DNA of 64,000 nucleotides from Bacteroidota bacterium. Lineage in GTDB: Bacteria > Bacteroidota > Bacteroidia > Flavobacteriales_D > Crocinitomicaceae. The position numbers and the translations under genes are program-made. Positions within the stretch are counted from its first letter, which is position 1. Each line of letters opens with the position of its first letter. Shown here in pieces: positions 35,865 through 45,130 of this stretch. The DNA lies in assembly GCA_016866255.1 (NCBI GenBank), contig VGMY01000001.1:170347-234346 (forward strand), in the 5' to 3' direction. The notes beneath the pieces were generated by a model. That model was not told the DNA's origin, did no database searches, and was given only the letters and a program-made list of their open reading frames with translations.

Positions 35865-38093
35865 CTAATCCATAAAATCGTCCTCTAAATCCCAACGAGT
35901 GACTCGTTGAACGCCTTCAATTTCTTGAAATTTACCCATGAGCCGCTCAAGATGTTCCGTATCGTAAACCATCACGCGAATATGGCCCTCAAATACTCCG
36001 TCGTTGGTCTCAAAATGAATGCTTTTCATATCCACTTTGTTTTCCTTAGAAATAATCTCCGTTAAGCGGTTTACTAAGCCGATTTGGTCAATCCCGACAA
36101 TCCGGATTGCCGCCAATCGCTCCTGAAGAATTTCCGACTTCCATACAGCCTTGATGCATCGATAGGCAAATTTTGATTGTAAATGTAACGCATTAGGGCA
36201 ATTTGAGCGGTGAATTTTAATGCCCTGATTGATGGTTATAAACCCAAAAACACCATCTCCGGGTATTGGATTGCAACAAGCAGCGAGCTGGTAGTCTACC
36301 CCTTTAAAATCTTCGCCTATGTAGATGATATCGTTTTTGACATCGACCAAGGGTTTACTATCGGGAGTGGTCACTTCTTTTTTGGGCCTGAAGTCTTTCG
36401 TGGGAAGCACTAAGAAACCATTCTTGTCCTCGAGCTCACGGATCTTGTTCACATCGATTTTTCCTTTGGCAATGCGATAATAGAGTTCTGTTGCACTACC
36501 AATACCAAAATATTTTTCAAGGAATGTAATGTTTTCGGCATTCATTTTTAAATTGAATTGCTTGAATTTCCGTTCCAGGATTTCTTTTCCATCTTGGGCT
36601 ATCGACTTGCGCTCTTCGTTGAGGGATGCCTTGATTTTTTGACGAGCTCGTGCTGATACCACGAACTTCAACCATTCCTCATTAGGCTTTTGTTTTGCGG
36701 AGGTAATAATCTCGAGTTGGTCTCCGTTTTGGAGTTCATAACTTAAGGGCATCAAGCGATTATTTACCTTAGCGCCAATGCAACGATCACCTATTGCCGT
36801 ATGGATATCGTAGGCAAAATCGAGAATGGTAGCCCCCACTGGCAGAACCCGTAATTCGCCCTTTGGTGTGAAAACGTAAATTTCTTCACGGAATAAATTC
36901 AATTTAAATTCATTGATGAATTCGATGGCGTTAGCTTCGCTATTTTCTAATAAATCTCGAATTTCACTTATCCAACGGTCAAACTTACTATCGTCTTTTT
37001 TGTCTTCTTTATACCTGTAATGAGCTGCAATGCCTTTTTCGGCGACCTCATCCATACGTTTTGAACGTATTTGTACCTCAACCCATTTTCCCTGAGGGGA
37101 CATTACCGTCGTTTGAAGCGATTCATACCCGTTAGCTCGGGGCGTTGAAATCCAATCGCGCAAGCGTTCCGGACTGGGTTGATAAAAATCAGTAACGACG
37201 CTGTAAATCTTCCAACAATCCGCTTTTTCCTTTTCAGGTGTTGAGTTTACAATAATACGAATGGCAAAAACATCATAGACCTCCTCAAAGGGAACGTCCT
37301 TATTTTTCATTTTCCGCCAAATAGAGGAAATTGATTTCGTACGAATTTTAATCTCTAATTGAAACCCTTGCGCTGCCAATTCTTCCTTTACAGGAGCGAT
37401 AAAACGGCGAATGAAACGGGCACGGACATCCTGGGTAGACTTCAGACGCTTATCTATATCGAGGTATACGTCGCGTTCGCAATATTTCATGGATAAATCC
37501 TCGAGTTCGGATTTAATCGTATAAAACCCAAATCTGTGGGCCAAGGGAGCGTATAAAAAACGCGTTTCGGAAGCAATTTTCAATTGTTTGTCCGACTCCA
37601 TGGCCTCCAAGGTTCGCATGTTGTGCAATCGATCAGCCAACTTTATCAGCACAACTCTGAAATCGTTGGAAATGGTTAAAATCATTTTTCGAAAATTTTC
37701 CGCTTGAACGGAAGCGTTTTCGTCGAACACGTCGGGAATCTTGGTTAGTCCATCGATGATGTTGCGAATTTTTACACCGAAAGAATCTTCGATATCTTGC
37801 AGCGTGATGTAGGTATCCTCTACCGTATCGTGCAACAAGGCGCAAACGATGGCAGTACTATCTAAATTCATTTCGTTGGCACAGATTCTCGCAACCGATA
37901 TAGGATGCCAAATGTACAGCTCCCCCGATTTGCGTCGTTCATCCTTGTGCGCCTCCAGGGATAAATCGAAAGCCTTTCGAATGAGGCTTGAATCTTCTTT
38001 AGAACGGTCTTTAACTGCGCGAAGTAAACTTTTAAAAGCGTTTAAAATGGCTTTTCTTTCGTTATCTCCAAGCGTGATTTCCGTCTGTTTCAT
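35865..38093 (-). CDS. Bifunctional (p)ppGpp synthetase/hydrolase, RelA/SpoT family
   Basis: 742 residues with the classical order. HD hydrolase domain (HPISVARICANEM...CALLHDTVEDT, HDxxED intact; LIKLADRLHNMRTL). Synthetase domain (VYDVFAIRIIV, ANGYESLQTTV, EVQIRSKRMDEVAEKG). TGS (VFTPKGELRVLPVGATILDFAY), helical and zinc region (CCNPIPGDGV), and a C-terminal ACT domain. Both active sites look intact. It controls the stringent response. It sits 3 bp after fahA in a ychF-fahA-rel transcript. Confidence 0.96.
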   Translation of the reverse strand: MKQTEITLGDNERKAILNAFKSLLRAVKDRSKEDSSLIRKAFDLSLEAHKDERRKSGELYIWHPISVARICANEMNLDSTAIVCALLHDTVEDTYITLQDIEDSFGVKIRNIIDGLTKIPDVFDENASVQAENFRKMILTISNDFRVVLIKLADRLHNMRTLEAMESDKQLKIASETRFLYAPLAHRFGFYTIKSELEDLSMKYCERDVYLDIDKRLKSTQDVRARFIRRFIAPVKEELAAQGFQLEIKIRTKSISSIWRKMKNKDVPFEEVYDVFAIRIIVNSTPEKEKADCWKIYSVVTDFYQPSPERLRDWISTPRANGYESLQTTVMSPQGKWVEVQIRSKRMDEVAEKGIAAHYRYKEDKKDDSKFDRWISEIRDLLENSEANAIEFINEFKLNLFREEIYVFTPKGELRVLPVGATILDFAYDIHTAIGDRCIGAKVNNRLMPLSYELQNGDQLEIITSAKQKPNEEWLKFVVSARARQKIKASLNEERKSIAQDGKEILERKFKQFNLKMNAENITFLEKYFGIGSATELYYRIAKGKIDVNKIRELEDKNGFLVLPTKDFRPKKEVTTPDSKPLVDVKNDIIYIGEDFKGVDYQLAACCNPIPGDGVFGFITINQGIKIHRSNCPNALHLQSKFAYRCIKAVWKSEILQERLAAIRIVGIDQIGLVNRLTEIISKENKVDMKSIHFETNDGVFEGHIRVMVYDTEHLERLMGKFQEIEGVQRVTRWDLEDDFMD

Positions 38094-38096
38094 GAT

Positions 38097-39368
38097 TTAT
38101 TCAAAAGCAGGGAGCAATTGGGTTCTTACTTCTCCAAAACCAATCCTCAACTCCTTCTGCCGGCAAAACCCCCGAAAGATGACGGTATCAAAATCTTGAA
38201 TAAAGGTTCGCGTGGTTCCATCTGACATGGCTATCGGCAAGGTCCCTTTCCAAGCCAGCTCTAACATGGAACCGTAGGAATCCGGGGTTGGTCCCGAGAT
38301 CGTCCCCGAACCCATTAAATCGCCGCAACGAATATTACAACCGTTGACCGTGTGGTGGGCTAGCTGCTGAGCCATATTCCAATACATGTATTTGAAATTG
38401 GAACTACAAATCCTGTTTTCCTCTCCATTTGCAGGTTGAAGGAAGACTTCTAATTGAATGTCGTAGGATTTCTTTCCTTCAAATTTCAGATAGTCCAATA
38501 CAGGGGGGTTTTGAACAGGAGATTCCACTTTAAAAGGCTGTAATGCGTCTAAGGTTACAATCCACGGACTCATAGAAGACGCAAAATTTTTTGCTAAAAA
38601 TGGCCCGAGAGGAACATATTCCCATTGTTGAATGTCCCGCGCCGACCAGTCATTAAACAAACACAATCCAAAGATATATTCTTCCGCCTCATCGGTAGTA
38701 ATGCGCTCACCCAAAGGCTTACCATCAAACGTTATAAATCCCATTTCCAATTCAAAATCCACCCGTTTTGATGGTCCGTACACAGGGTTTTCACCTTCCA
38801 ATTTTGTTTGACCCTTGGGCCTGCGCACAGCCATATCCGAGGTTATTATGGAACTTGAACGGCCATGATACCCCACCGGCAACCACAACCAATTTGGAAG
38901 TAAGGCGTTCTCGGGGTCTCTGAACATCATCCCAACGTTTGTCGCATGTTCCTTGCTTGAATAAAAATCGGTGTAATCTCCAATTTGTACCGGCAACATC
39001 ATCCGCACAACGTCCACGTTATAAATCGCTTCCCTTTGATGCTCGACACAATTTTGCAGTTCAACATTCCCAGAGGAAAATAGCGTGGCAATTCGGTCAC
39101 GAAGCGCTCGTATTCCGCATTTACCTTGCTTCATCAAAGGATTTAAACAAGGTGCATTAAAAACATTTGCCTCAATATTTAAGGCGTTAAAATATCCTAA
39201 ACGATGCAGCAAGGCTAAATTGATAACGTTGTCCCCAATCCTTGTGGCTATAAAACACTCGTTGTGGGAAAGGCAGGCGACCCCAAAAGGAATGTTTTGC
39301 AAGGGAAAATCCGAATCAGCAGGAATGCTCAGCCAAGAAACAAGGTTTGGGTCGTTTGCAATAGTCAT
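38097..39368 (-). CDS. fahA: Fumarylacetoacetase
   Basis: 423 residues, full length. N-domain (MTIANDPNLVSWLSIP...FPLQNIPFGV), then the FAH fold with RDIQQWEYVPLGPFLAKNFASSMSPWIV and the metal/substrate residues in the DFELEMGFI, GSGTISGP and SYGSMLE blocks. It splits fumarylacetoacetate into fumarate and acetoacetate, the last step of tyrosine breakdown. No other tyrosine catabolic gene is adjacent. It lies between ychF and rel with gaps of only a few bases. Confidence 0.95.
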   Translation of the reverse strand: MTIANDPNLVSWLSIPADSDFPLQNIPFGVACLSHNECFIATRIGDNVINLALLHRLGYFNALNIEANVFNAPCLNPLMKQGKCGIRALRDRIATLFSSGNVELQNCVEHQREAIYNVDVVRMMLPVQIGDYTDFYSSKEHATNVGMMFRDPENALLPNWLWLPVGYHGRSSSIITSDMAVRRPKGQTKLEGENPVYGPSKRVDFELEMGFITFDGKPLGERITTDEAEEYIFGLCLFNDWSARDIQQWEYVPLGPFLAKNFASSMSPWIVTLDALQPFKVESPVQNPPVLDYLKFEGKKSYDIQLEVFLQPANGEENRICSSNFKYMYWNMAQQLAHHTVNGCNIRCGDLMGSGTISGPTPDSYGSMLELAWKGTLPIAMSDGTTRTFIQDFDTVIFRGFCRQKELRIGFGEVRTQLLPAFE

Positions 39369-39377
39369 ATCATCGAG

Positions 39378-40475
39378 TTAAACATTGAACCTAAAATGCA
39401 TGATGTCTCCATCAGCAACTACATACTCTTTTCCTTCAACCTTAAATTTCCCTGCATCTTTGACCGCCGCCTCAGAACCAAAGTGCACGTACTCCACATA
39501 TTTCATCACCTCCGCACGAATAAAGCCTTTTTCAAAATCCGAATGAATGACGCCGGCAGCCTGCGGCGCTGTACATCCTTTTTGAATGGTCCATGCCCTA
39601 ACCTCCTTTGGCCCCGCGGTAAAATAGGTTTGCAAGTTAAGCAATGAATACGCCGAACGGATCAATCGGTTTACCCCGGGTTCCTCTAGTCGCAATTCAT
39701 CCAAAAACATCTTGCGCTCCTCGTAGGTTTCCAATTCCGTAATATCCGCCTCTATTTTCGCGCCAATTACCAAGACTTCCGCGCGCTCGTTGGCTACCGA
39801 CTCCCGAACTTGGCGGACGTATTCATTCCCACTCAAAACCGATGCCTCATCTACATTGCACACGTACATAACAGGTTTCGAAGTAATCAAATTGAACCGT
39901 TTCACGATCGCCATTTCTTCCGACGAAAATCCAAGGCCCCTGACCGAAATGCTTTTTTCCAGCCCATTCTTTATTTTTAACGCCAATTCATTTTCCAAGA
40001 GAGCCTCTTTATCCCCGGATTTAATGACACGGGAAAGACTCTGAATTTTCTTTTCAATTGACTCTAGGTCTTTAAGTTGTAATTCAATATCAATGATCTC
40101 TTTATCGCGTACCGGATTTACACCACCATCTACGTGAACAATGTTGATATCGTCAAAACAACGCAGCACGTGCAAGATGGCATCGGTTTCTCGGATATTC
40201 GCAAGAAATTGATTCCCTAGCCCTTCCCCTTTCGATGCTCCCTTAACCAGTCCTGCAATATCAACTATTTCCATGGTTGCTGGAACTACCCGTTCTGGAT
40301 TAACCAAGTTTTCAAGTTTCTCCAAACGCGCATCCGGTACAGCAATTGTTCCTATATTCGGTTCAATAGTGCAAAATGGAAAGTTTGCGGATTGAGCCTT
40401 TGCGTTGGATAAACAATTGAACAAGGTTGATTTACCTACGTTCGGTAACCCTACTATTCCACACTTCAACGCCAT
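39378..40475 (-). CDS. ychF: Redox-regulated ATPase YchF (OBG family)
   Basis: 365 residues. G1 GLPNVGKSTLFNCL, NFPFCTIEPN, the DIAGLVKGASKGEGLGNQFL G3 region, and the ATP-specifying NVDE-type G4 (YVCNVDE), followed by the C-terminal TGS domain (YFTAGPKEVRAWTIQKG...HFRFNV). It is a conserved ATPase linked to ribosome function and oxidative stress. It is first in the leftward ychF-fahA-rel unit and divergent from the M28 peptidase. Confidence 0.96.
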   Translation of the reverse strand: MALKCGIVGLPNVGKSTLFNCLSNAKAQSANFPFCTIEPNIGTIAVPDARLEKLENLVNPERVVPATMEIVDIAGLVKGASKGEGLGNQFLANIRETDAILHVLRCFDDINIVHVDGGVNPVRDKEIIDIELQLKDLESIEKKIQSLSRVIKSGDKEALLENELALKIKNGLEKSISVRGLGFSSEEMAIVKRFNLITSKPVMYVCNVDEASVLSGNEYVRQVRESVANERAEVLVIGAKIEADITELETYEERKMFLDELRLEEPGVNRLIRSAYSLLNLQTYFTAGPKEVRAWTIQKGCTAPQAAGVIHSDFEKGFIRAEVMKYVEYVHFGSEAAVKDAGKFKVEGKEYVVADGDIMHFRFNV

Positions 40476-40522
40476 AGTTATTTAAGATAATATAGTTACT
40501 TTGCATCAAAATTAGCTCTTTT

Positions 40523-41896
40523 ATGCTCAAATACCACTTATCCCTTATAATATTACTCTACGTCGTCTTGACTGCAATCGCTCAAGACTCAGCAATGATC
40601 CGAAACATCTACAATGAAGCCTTGCTGCGCGGACGTGCCTATGAGGATTTACGTTCCCTGTGTAAAGATATTGGCCCCCGACTTTCAGGCAGTTCGGAGG
40701 CAGAAATGGCGGTGCGGTGGAGTGAGTCGAAAATGAAATCCTACGGATTTGATAAGGTTTACTTGCACCCCATTATGGTTCCTCATTGGGAGCGGGGTAA
40801 TCCTGAGACGGCATGGCTAACCATCAACCACCAAATAATTCAAAAAATGTCCATTAAGGCCCTTGGCGGATCCATTTCCACGAACGGAGCCCTTGAAGGT
40901 GAGGTGGTTATGTTTAAACACCTCAACGAATTGAAACAGGCCAAAAGGAAGCATGTTGCCGGCAAAATTGTGTTCCTCAATCAGCCCATGAGCGCAGCAG
41001 AAATCCAGACATTTAATGCCTATGGCCTTTGCCACCCCATTCGAAGTAACGGGGCAGTTGAGGCAGCAAAACTGGGCGCCATAGCCGTTATCATTCGGTC
41101 TCTGGCCTTGCCGCTTGACGACCACCCTCACACAGGCAGCATGCATTATGAGGACAGTATCCCGAAAATACCGGCAGCAGCAATGTCCACGCTCGACTCA
41201 GACTACTTGGCGGAAATTCTTGCTACTAAAGCGACTGTAAAATTCACGATGGAAATGGACTGCAGAACCTTTCCCGATGCGCTATCCTATAACGTCATCG
41301 CGGAAATGACAGGCAAAAAACACCCAGATGAAATCATCACCTTTGGAGGGCATCTGGACTCATGGGATCAGGGAGAGGGAGCTCACGACGACGGGGCAGG
41401 AGTCGTACATTGCCTAGAAGCGCTTCGCATCCTAAAGGCTTTAAAATACGAACCCTCGCACACCTTGCGCCTGGTATTTTTCATGAACGAGGAAAACGGA
41501 AATATGGGAGGAAAAACTTACGCAAAGTGGGTCCAAGAAAAGAAAGAAAAACACATTGCCGCTTTGGAGAGTGACCGTGGAGGCTTTACCCCAAGGGGAT
41601 TTGGCTGTGACGGAAATGCTGAGGTTTTTCACCGTTTTTCCTCGTATGAATCCTTATTTAGACCCTACGACTTACACCTTTGGCAAAAAGGCGGTGGAGG
41701 GGTAGATATAGGGCCTTTAAAAAATGAGTTTCACGATATTACGCTTTTTGGATTTATCCCAGACTCACAACGCTATTTCGACGTGCATCACGCGGCAAGC
41801 GATGTATTTGAAAATGTGAACAAAAGGGAGTTGGAATTAGGGGCGGCAGCGGTGTCGAGTTTAATTTATCTGATCGATAGCGATTTATTTCATTGA
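40523..41896 (+). CDS. M28-family zinc peptidase, carboxypeptidase Q-like
   Basis: 457 residues with a signal peptide to about residue 20 (LTAIAQ). A PA-type insertion (residues ~120-230) precedes the catalytic core. The dizinc ligands are visible in FGGHLDSWDQGEGAHDDGAG (His, Asp), FMNEENGNMGG (Glu-Glu), ESDRGG and DVHHAASD. Full length. It is an exported aminopeptidase or dipeptidase acting in the periplasm or on the surface. No sorting domain is present. Confidence 0.92.
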   Translation: MLKYHLSLIILLYVVLTAIAQDSAMIRNIYNEALLRGRAYEDLRSLCKDIGPRLSGSSEAEMAVRWSESKMKSYGFDKVYLHPIMVPHWERGNPETAWLTINHQIIQKMSIKALGGSISTNGALEGEVVMFKHLNELKQAKRKHVAGKIVFLNQPMSAAEIQTFNAYGLCHPIRSNGAVEAAKLGAIAVIIRSLALPLDDHPHTGSMHYEDSIPKIPAAAMSTLDSDYLAEILATKATVKFTMEMDCRTFPDALSYNVIAEMTGKKHPDEIITFGGHLDSWDQGEGAHDDGAGVVHCLEALRILKALKYEPSHTLRLVFFMNEENGNMGGKTYAKWVQEKKEKHIAALESDRGGFTPRGFGCDGNAEVFHRFSSYESLFRPYDLHLWQKGGGGVDIGPLKNEFHDITLFGFIPDSQRYFDVHHAASDVFENVNKRELELGAAAVSSLIYLIDSDLFH

Positions 41897-42133
41897 CGTC
41901 ATTCCAACGATAACCTTAGTTTGACGCTCAAATCAGGTTAAATGCTTTGCAAAAGCAGGATAGCCTACAACCGGGATTCACATGGCATGCTGCTTAAACG
42001 CAGCTCACGTTCTAAACACAATCCTTGCGATTCGACCGAGGTGAAGGCGTGGATGTTTAAGCGCTAGAAGCGGTTCCTCATCGCTGTAAGCGAAAAGCTA
42101 TAAGCGTTTCTATCGTTTTCCTACCTTTGTTCC
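41897..42133. other. Intergenic region, 237 bp, no gene seen
   Basis: There are no convincing ORFs. It contains a weak GCTGC/GCAGC hairpin without a T-run near 41990 and, at its right end, the mnmA promoter element. Confidence 0.5.
42122..42129 (+). promoter_or_regulatory. -7 promoter element of mnmA
   Basis: TACCTTTG ends 4 nt (TTCC) before the ATG at 42134, the same spacing as at 24099. Confidence 0.6.
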
Positions 42134-43312
42134 ATGAAACGTGTGGTGATCGGTCTTTCAGGCGGGGTGGATTCGAGCGTTGCCGCCTATCTCCTACTCC
42201 GGCAAGGGTATGAGGTCATTGGTCTGTTCATGCGCAATTGGCACGACGAGTCCGTTACGCTGTCGAACGAATGCCCCTGGATCGACGATGCCAACGACGC
42301 CTTGCTGGTGGCGCAACACCTCGGTATTCCTTTTCAGGTAGTGGATTTAAGCAAGCAATACAAAGAACGCATCGTTGACTACATGTTTCGCGAATACGAG
42401 GCAGGAAGAACGCCTAACCCAGATGTGCTTTGCAACCGCGAAATAAAATTCGATGTATTTCTCAAGGAGGCTCTTGCCTTGGGGGCGGATTTTGTCGCTA
42501 CAGGACATTATTGCCGAAAAATCGTCCACCCCGACGGCAGGCATGGATTGATGGTGGGAGTAGATAAGAACAAGGATCAGAGCTATTTCTTATGCCAAGT
42601 CAGCCAAACCCAGTTACAAAGGGCGCTTTTTCCCATAGGGGATTTGACCAAAGCGGAGGTACGAGCTATCGCTGCGGAACAAGGCCTGCTTACGGCAAAT
42701 AAAAAAGACTCTCAGGGTTTGTGTTTTGTCGGAAAAATAAGCCTTCCGACTTTCTTACAACAACAGTTGCTGCCGAAACAAGGACCCATCGTAGAAATTC
42801 CTAACGATTTACCGCAATTTAAAGCTTACCAAAATCTACCAAACGAATTAGACCTTGTAGAGGAACTGTCTGCTCCTTTTGTCTATGAACCTTCCATGGG
42901 AAAACCTGTAGAAACGCATCAAGGAGCCCACTACTACACGATAGGTCAACGAAAAGGTCTTCATATCGGAGGCCGCCCCGAACCGAGTTTTGTGCTGGCT
43001 ACCGACACATTGAATAACGTGATTTACTCGGGGCAAACTGACCAACATCCGGGACTCTACCGGCGCGCCTTAAAATTGAGCAAGAAACCAATCAATTGGA
43101 TACAACATATTCCTGAAGCAGAATTGCAACAGGGAGTCAAGTTTGAACTGCGAATTCGATACCGCCAAGCCCTTCAGGAAGGAGTCTTGATGCTGAAAAA
43201 CGGAAATTTGTACGTATTGTTTGAAAAAATGCAGCGCGGAGTCACGCCGGGTCAATTTGCCGCATGGTATCTCAACAAAGAACTTATTGGATCAGGCGTT
43301 ATTGAAGCCTAA
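42134..43312 (+). CDS. mnmA: tRNA-specific 2-thiouridylase MnmA
   Basis: 392 residues. PP-loop [18 protein letters not shown], catalytic Cys in [13 protein letters not shown] and the second in [22 protein letters not shown], and the C-terminal tRNA-binding barrel with [14 protein letters not shown]. It thiolates U34 of Lys, Glu and Gln tRNAs. The protein is slightly longer than usual because of an insertion around residues 225-260. Confidence 0.96.
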   Translation: MKRVVIGLSGGVDSSVAAYLLLRQGYEVIGLFMRNWHDESVTLSNECPWIDDANDALLVAQHLGIPFQVVDLSKQYKERIVDYMFREYEAGRTPNPDVLCNREIKFDVFLKEALALGADFVATGHYCRKIVHPDGRHGLMVGVDKNKDQSYFLCQVSQTQLQRALFPIGDLTKAEVRAIAAEQGLLTANKKDSQGLCFVGKISLPTFLQQQLLPKQGPIVEIPNDLPQFKAYQNLPNELDLVEELSAPFVYEPSMGKPVETHQGAHYYTIGQRKGLHIGGRPEPSFVLATDTLNNVIYSGQTDQHPGLYRRALKLSKKPINWIQHIPEAELQQGVKFELRIRYRQALQEGVLMLKNGNLYVLFEKMQRGVTPGQFAAWYLNKELIGSGVIEA

Positions 43313-43503
43313 TTCATGCTCAACGAAAAGAAAATGGAGTTTTCCGCTTCAGGATGTGCTTTTGACCAACGAATTTTATCCATTAATTTAGCGACTTCAA
43401 ACACACTCATGGAGGAACCTGTTCCCCTTGCTCGGTGAACGCTTAACTTGAGTTGCGCTTCTTTTGCGATTTTTACCCTTAAATTTTGTTGATGCTTTCC
43501 CAT
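43309..43503 (-). CDS. Possible small protein, unknown
   Basis: An open frame of about 64 residues ([19 protein letters not shown]...) that overlaps the mnmA stop by 4 bases. An upstream in-frame ATG at 43521 adds six residues. The composition is basic then mixed, and no family is recognised. There is no clear promoter. It may be real or chance. Confidence 0.3.
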   Translation of the reverse strand: MGKHQQNLRVKIAKEAQLKLSVHRARGTGSSMSVFEVAKLMDKIRWSKAHPEAENSIFFSLSMN

Positions 43504-43708
43504 ACTCGATGTTTCATTCAAGGGATGCTTACGAAGGGCAACTATTTAGGTTACAAAAACCTCAGGCATTGGCTCCATTGAGCATGGAGCGCATTGAAAT
43601 GGAACCGTAATTTACTTGTTCATGGAAAAATGTGAGTTGGTCGTTTCGATTTTTCCTGCCCAAGGTATTCAACAAGGGTTAATCGTAATCGGGTGTTTTA
43701 GAAATTCA

Positions 43709-44692
43709 TCACGGTTTGTGCTGATAGCAGTATCCGCTTTCATCGGATGTCGTGCGTTTGCAACGGGCACCTGCTTGCGTCATCCCTTTGCATTGATTCT
43801 TTACCGCTGTTCCTTCAGGTTCGTCGCTGGACTCTTCGGATTCGCCTGCAACGCCAGCAGCCGGTTTCGTAATGGTCCAAGTCCAACACGGCAAGCATAG
43901 CTCCTTTTCTATTTTTGACTCAAAGCCATCGGGCAATTTGTTGAAAAAATCGATGTCCGTTTCCTTTTCTACCCGATCCACCGAAACCGCAAAGCTTTCC
44001 AAGGTTCCTTTTCCGGCCACGTTGGCCATGAGAAACCCAATGGCTTTTTTATCCTTTCCGGTGTTGTCTAAAATTACTTTGTAGTAATATTCGGGTACAC
44101 TGACTTTGTTGGGACCAATGGTGGGTAATCCCGCTTTTAAAACAGGACCGGTCACCACATAAATGCTGTCGTAAACGATGGCCCAACTCCTCACCTGCTC
44201 CTCCAGCCGTTTCCAAATACCTCGGTTAAAGCTTGGAGCTTGAGGGCTAATGTTGCTGAAATAAAAGGACTCTTCCATCGACTTCCTTGACCACCCCATA
44301 TCCGCCGCTGGCGCTAAATGACCGCGGTCGTATCCCGAACCGGCGTAATCGGCCTGGGTTGCTGAACCCGAAACAACCAATGGATCTGGAATAAAATCGT
44401 CGGTGCGATCGAAAGCTTTTTCAGTCTCCTTCTTCGTCAATTCGTAACCAATCCAATATGCTTGCTCATGCGACTCGGAATATTGAAAAGAATAAGCCTT
44501 ATGGCGAATTACCGGCGTTTTTTCATGAATAATAGGAACCTCTAAATCAGATGGGTCCAACGAATCTGGAGGAATCACGACGGTTAATACACTCCGGGCT
44601 TTCTCTTCCTCTGTTTTTTCGAGGGTGCCATATCCGTACAAGAAAATAACGATCAGCAAGACGAACAATAAAAGACCAGTTATTTTTTTCAT
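43709..44692 (-). CDS. DNA/RNA non-specific endonuclease with C-terminal Cys/His motif
   Basis: 327 residues. The N-terminal hydrophobic helix (residues ~5-24) acts as a signal or anchor. Nuclease core: QAYWIGYEL, the catalytic GYDRGHLAPAADM (DRGH), SFYFSNISPQAPSFNRGIWKRLE (Asn metal ligand), and VTGPVL. The final ~30 residues contain C-x9-C-x10-C-x2-H, a possible zinc-binding tail. It degrades nucleic acid outside the cytoplasm, using Mg2+. It is last in a three-gene unit behind a GNAT and an S9 peptidase (starts directly after the GNAT stop). Confidence 0.9.
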   Translation of the reverse strand: MKKITGLLLFVLLIVIFLYGYGTLEKTEEEKARSVLTVVIPPDSLDPSDLEVPIIHEKTPVIRHKAYSFQYSESHEQAYWIGYELTKKETEKAFDRTDDFIPDPLVVSGSATQADYAGSGYDRGHLAPAADMGWSRKSMEESFYFSNISPQAPSFNRGIWKRLEEQVRSWAIVYDSIYVVTGPVLKAGLPTIGPNKVSVPEYYYKVILDNTGKDKKAIGFLMANVAGKGTLESFAVSVDRVEKETDIDFFNKLPDGFESKIEKELCLPCWTWTITKPAAGVAGESEESSDEPEGTAVKNQCKGMTQAGARCKRTTSDESGYCYQHKP

Positions 44693-45130
44693 TTACCGAA
44701 TTTTATCTTCGTTAAGCACATGAATGAAATGAAACCCTTTCGGAGAAAATCCTTGGTTATAAAAAAATTTATGCGCATGAAAATTGGTGGTATAGGAGTC
44801 CAAAGCCATCATGCCGCAACCCAAATCTCTTGCTTTTTTTTCCAGGTATTCAACCATAGCTTGACCAACTCCTTGACTCCGAACTTTCTCAGAAACAACG
44901 ATGTTGTCGATCTCTAAATACCTGCCGCACCATAACTTACTACCAATCCAAACACCGGATACACCAAGGCACAAGCCACCTTCCACCACGGCAATTTGGC
45001 TGTAATTATGCTGAATCATAAAATTCAATTCGTTTTGATATTCTTCTTTGGATAGCGAAGGATAAAGCTCCTTTAACACCCCAAAGGTGCCGAGCATTGC
45101 CTCAACGGTGAGTAGTTCAATGACCTCCAT
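44693..45130 (-). CDS. GNAT-family N-acetyltransferase
   Basis: 145 residues, a single GNAT domain. The acetyl-CoA loop appears as VSEKVRSQGVGQAMVEYLEKKA (Q/RxxGxG/A type), preceded by the strand YLEIDNIVV and followed by MMALDSYTTNFHAHKFFYNQGF. Substrate unknown. It overlaps the S9 peptidase stop by one base and is flush with the nuclease start. Confidence 0.9.
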   Translation of the reverse strand: MEVIELLTVEAMLGTFGVLKELYPSLSKEEYQNELNFMIQHNYSQIAVVEGGLCLGVSGVWIGSKLWCGRYLEIDNIVVSEKVRSQGVGQAMVEYLEKKARDLGCGMMALDSYTTNFHAHKFFYNQGFSPKGFHFIHVLNEDKIR

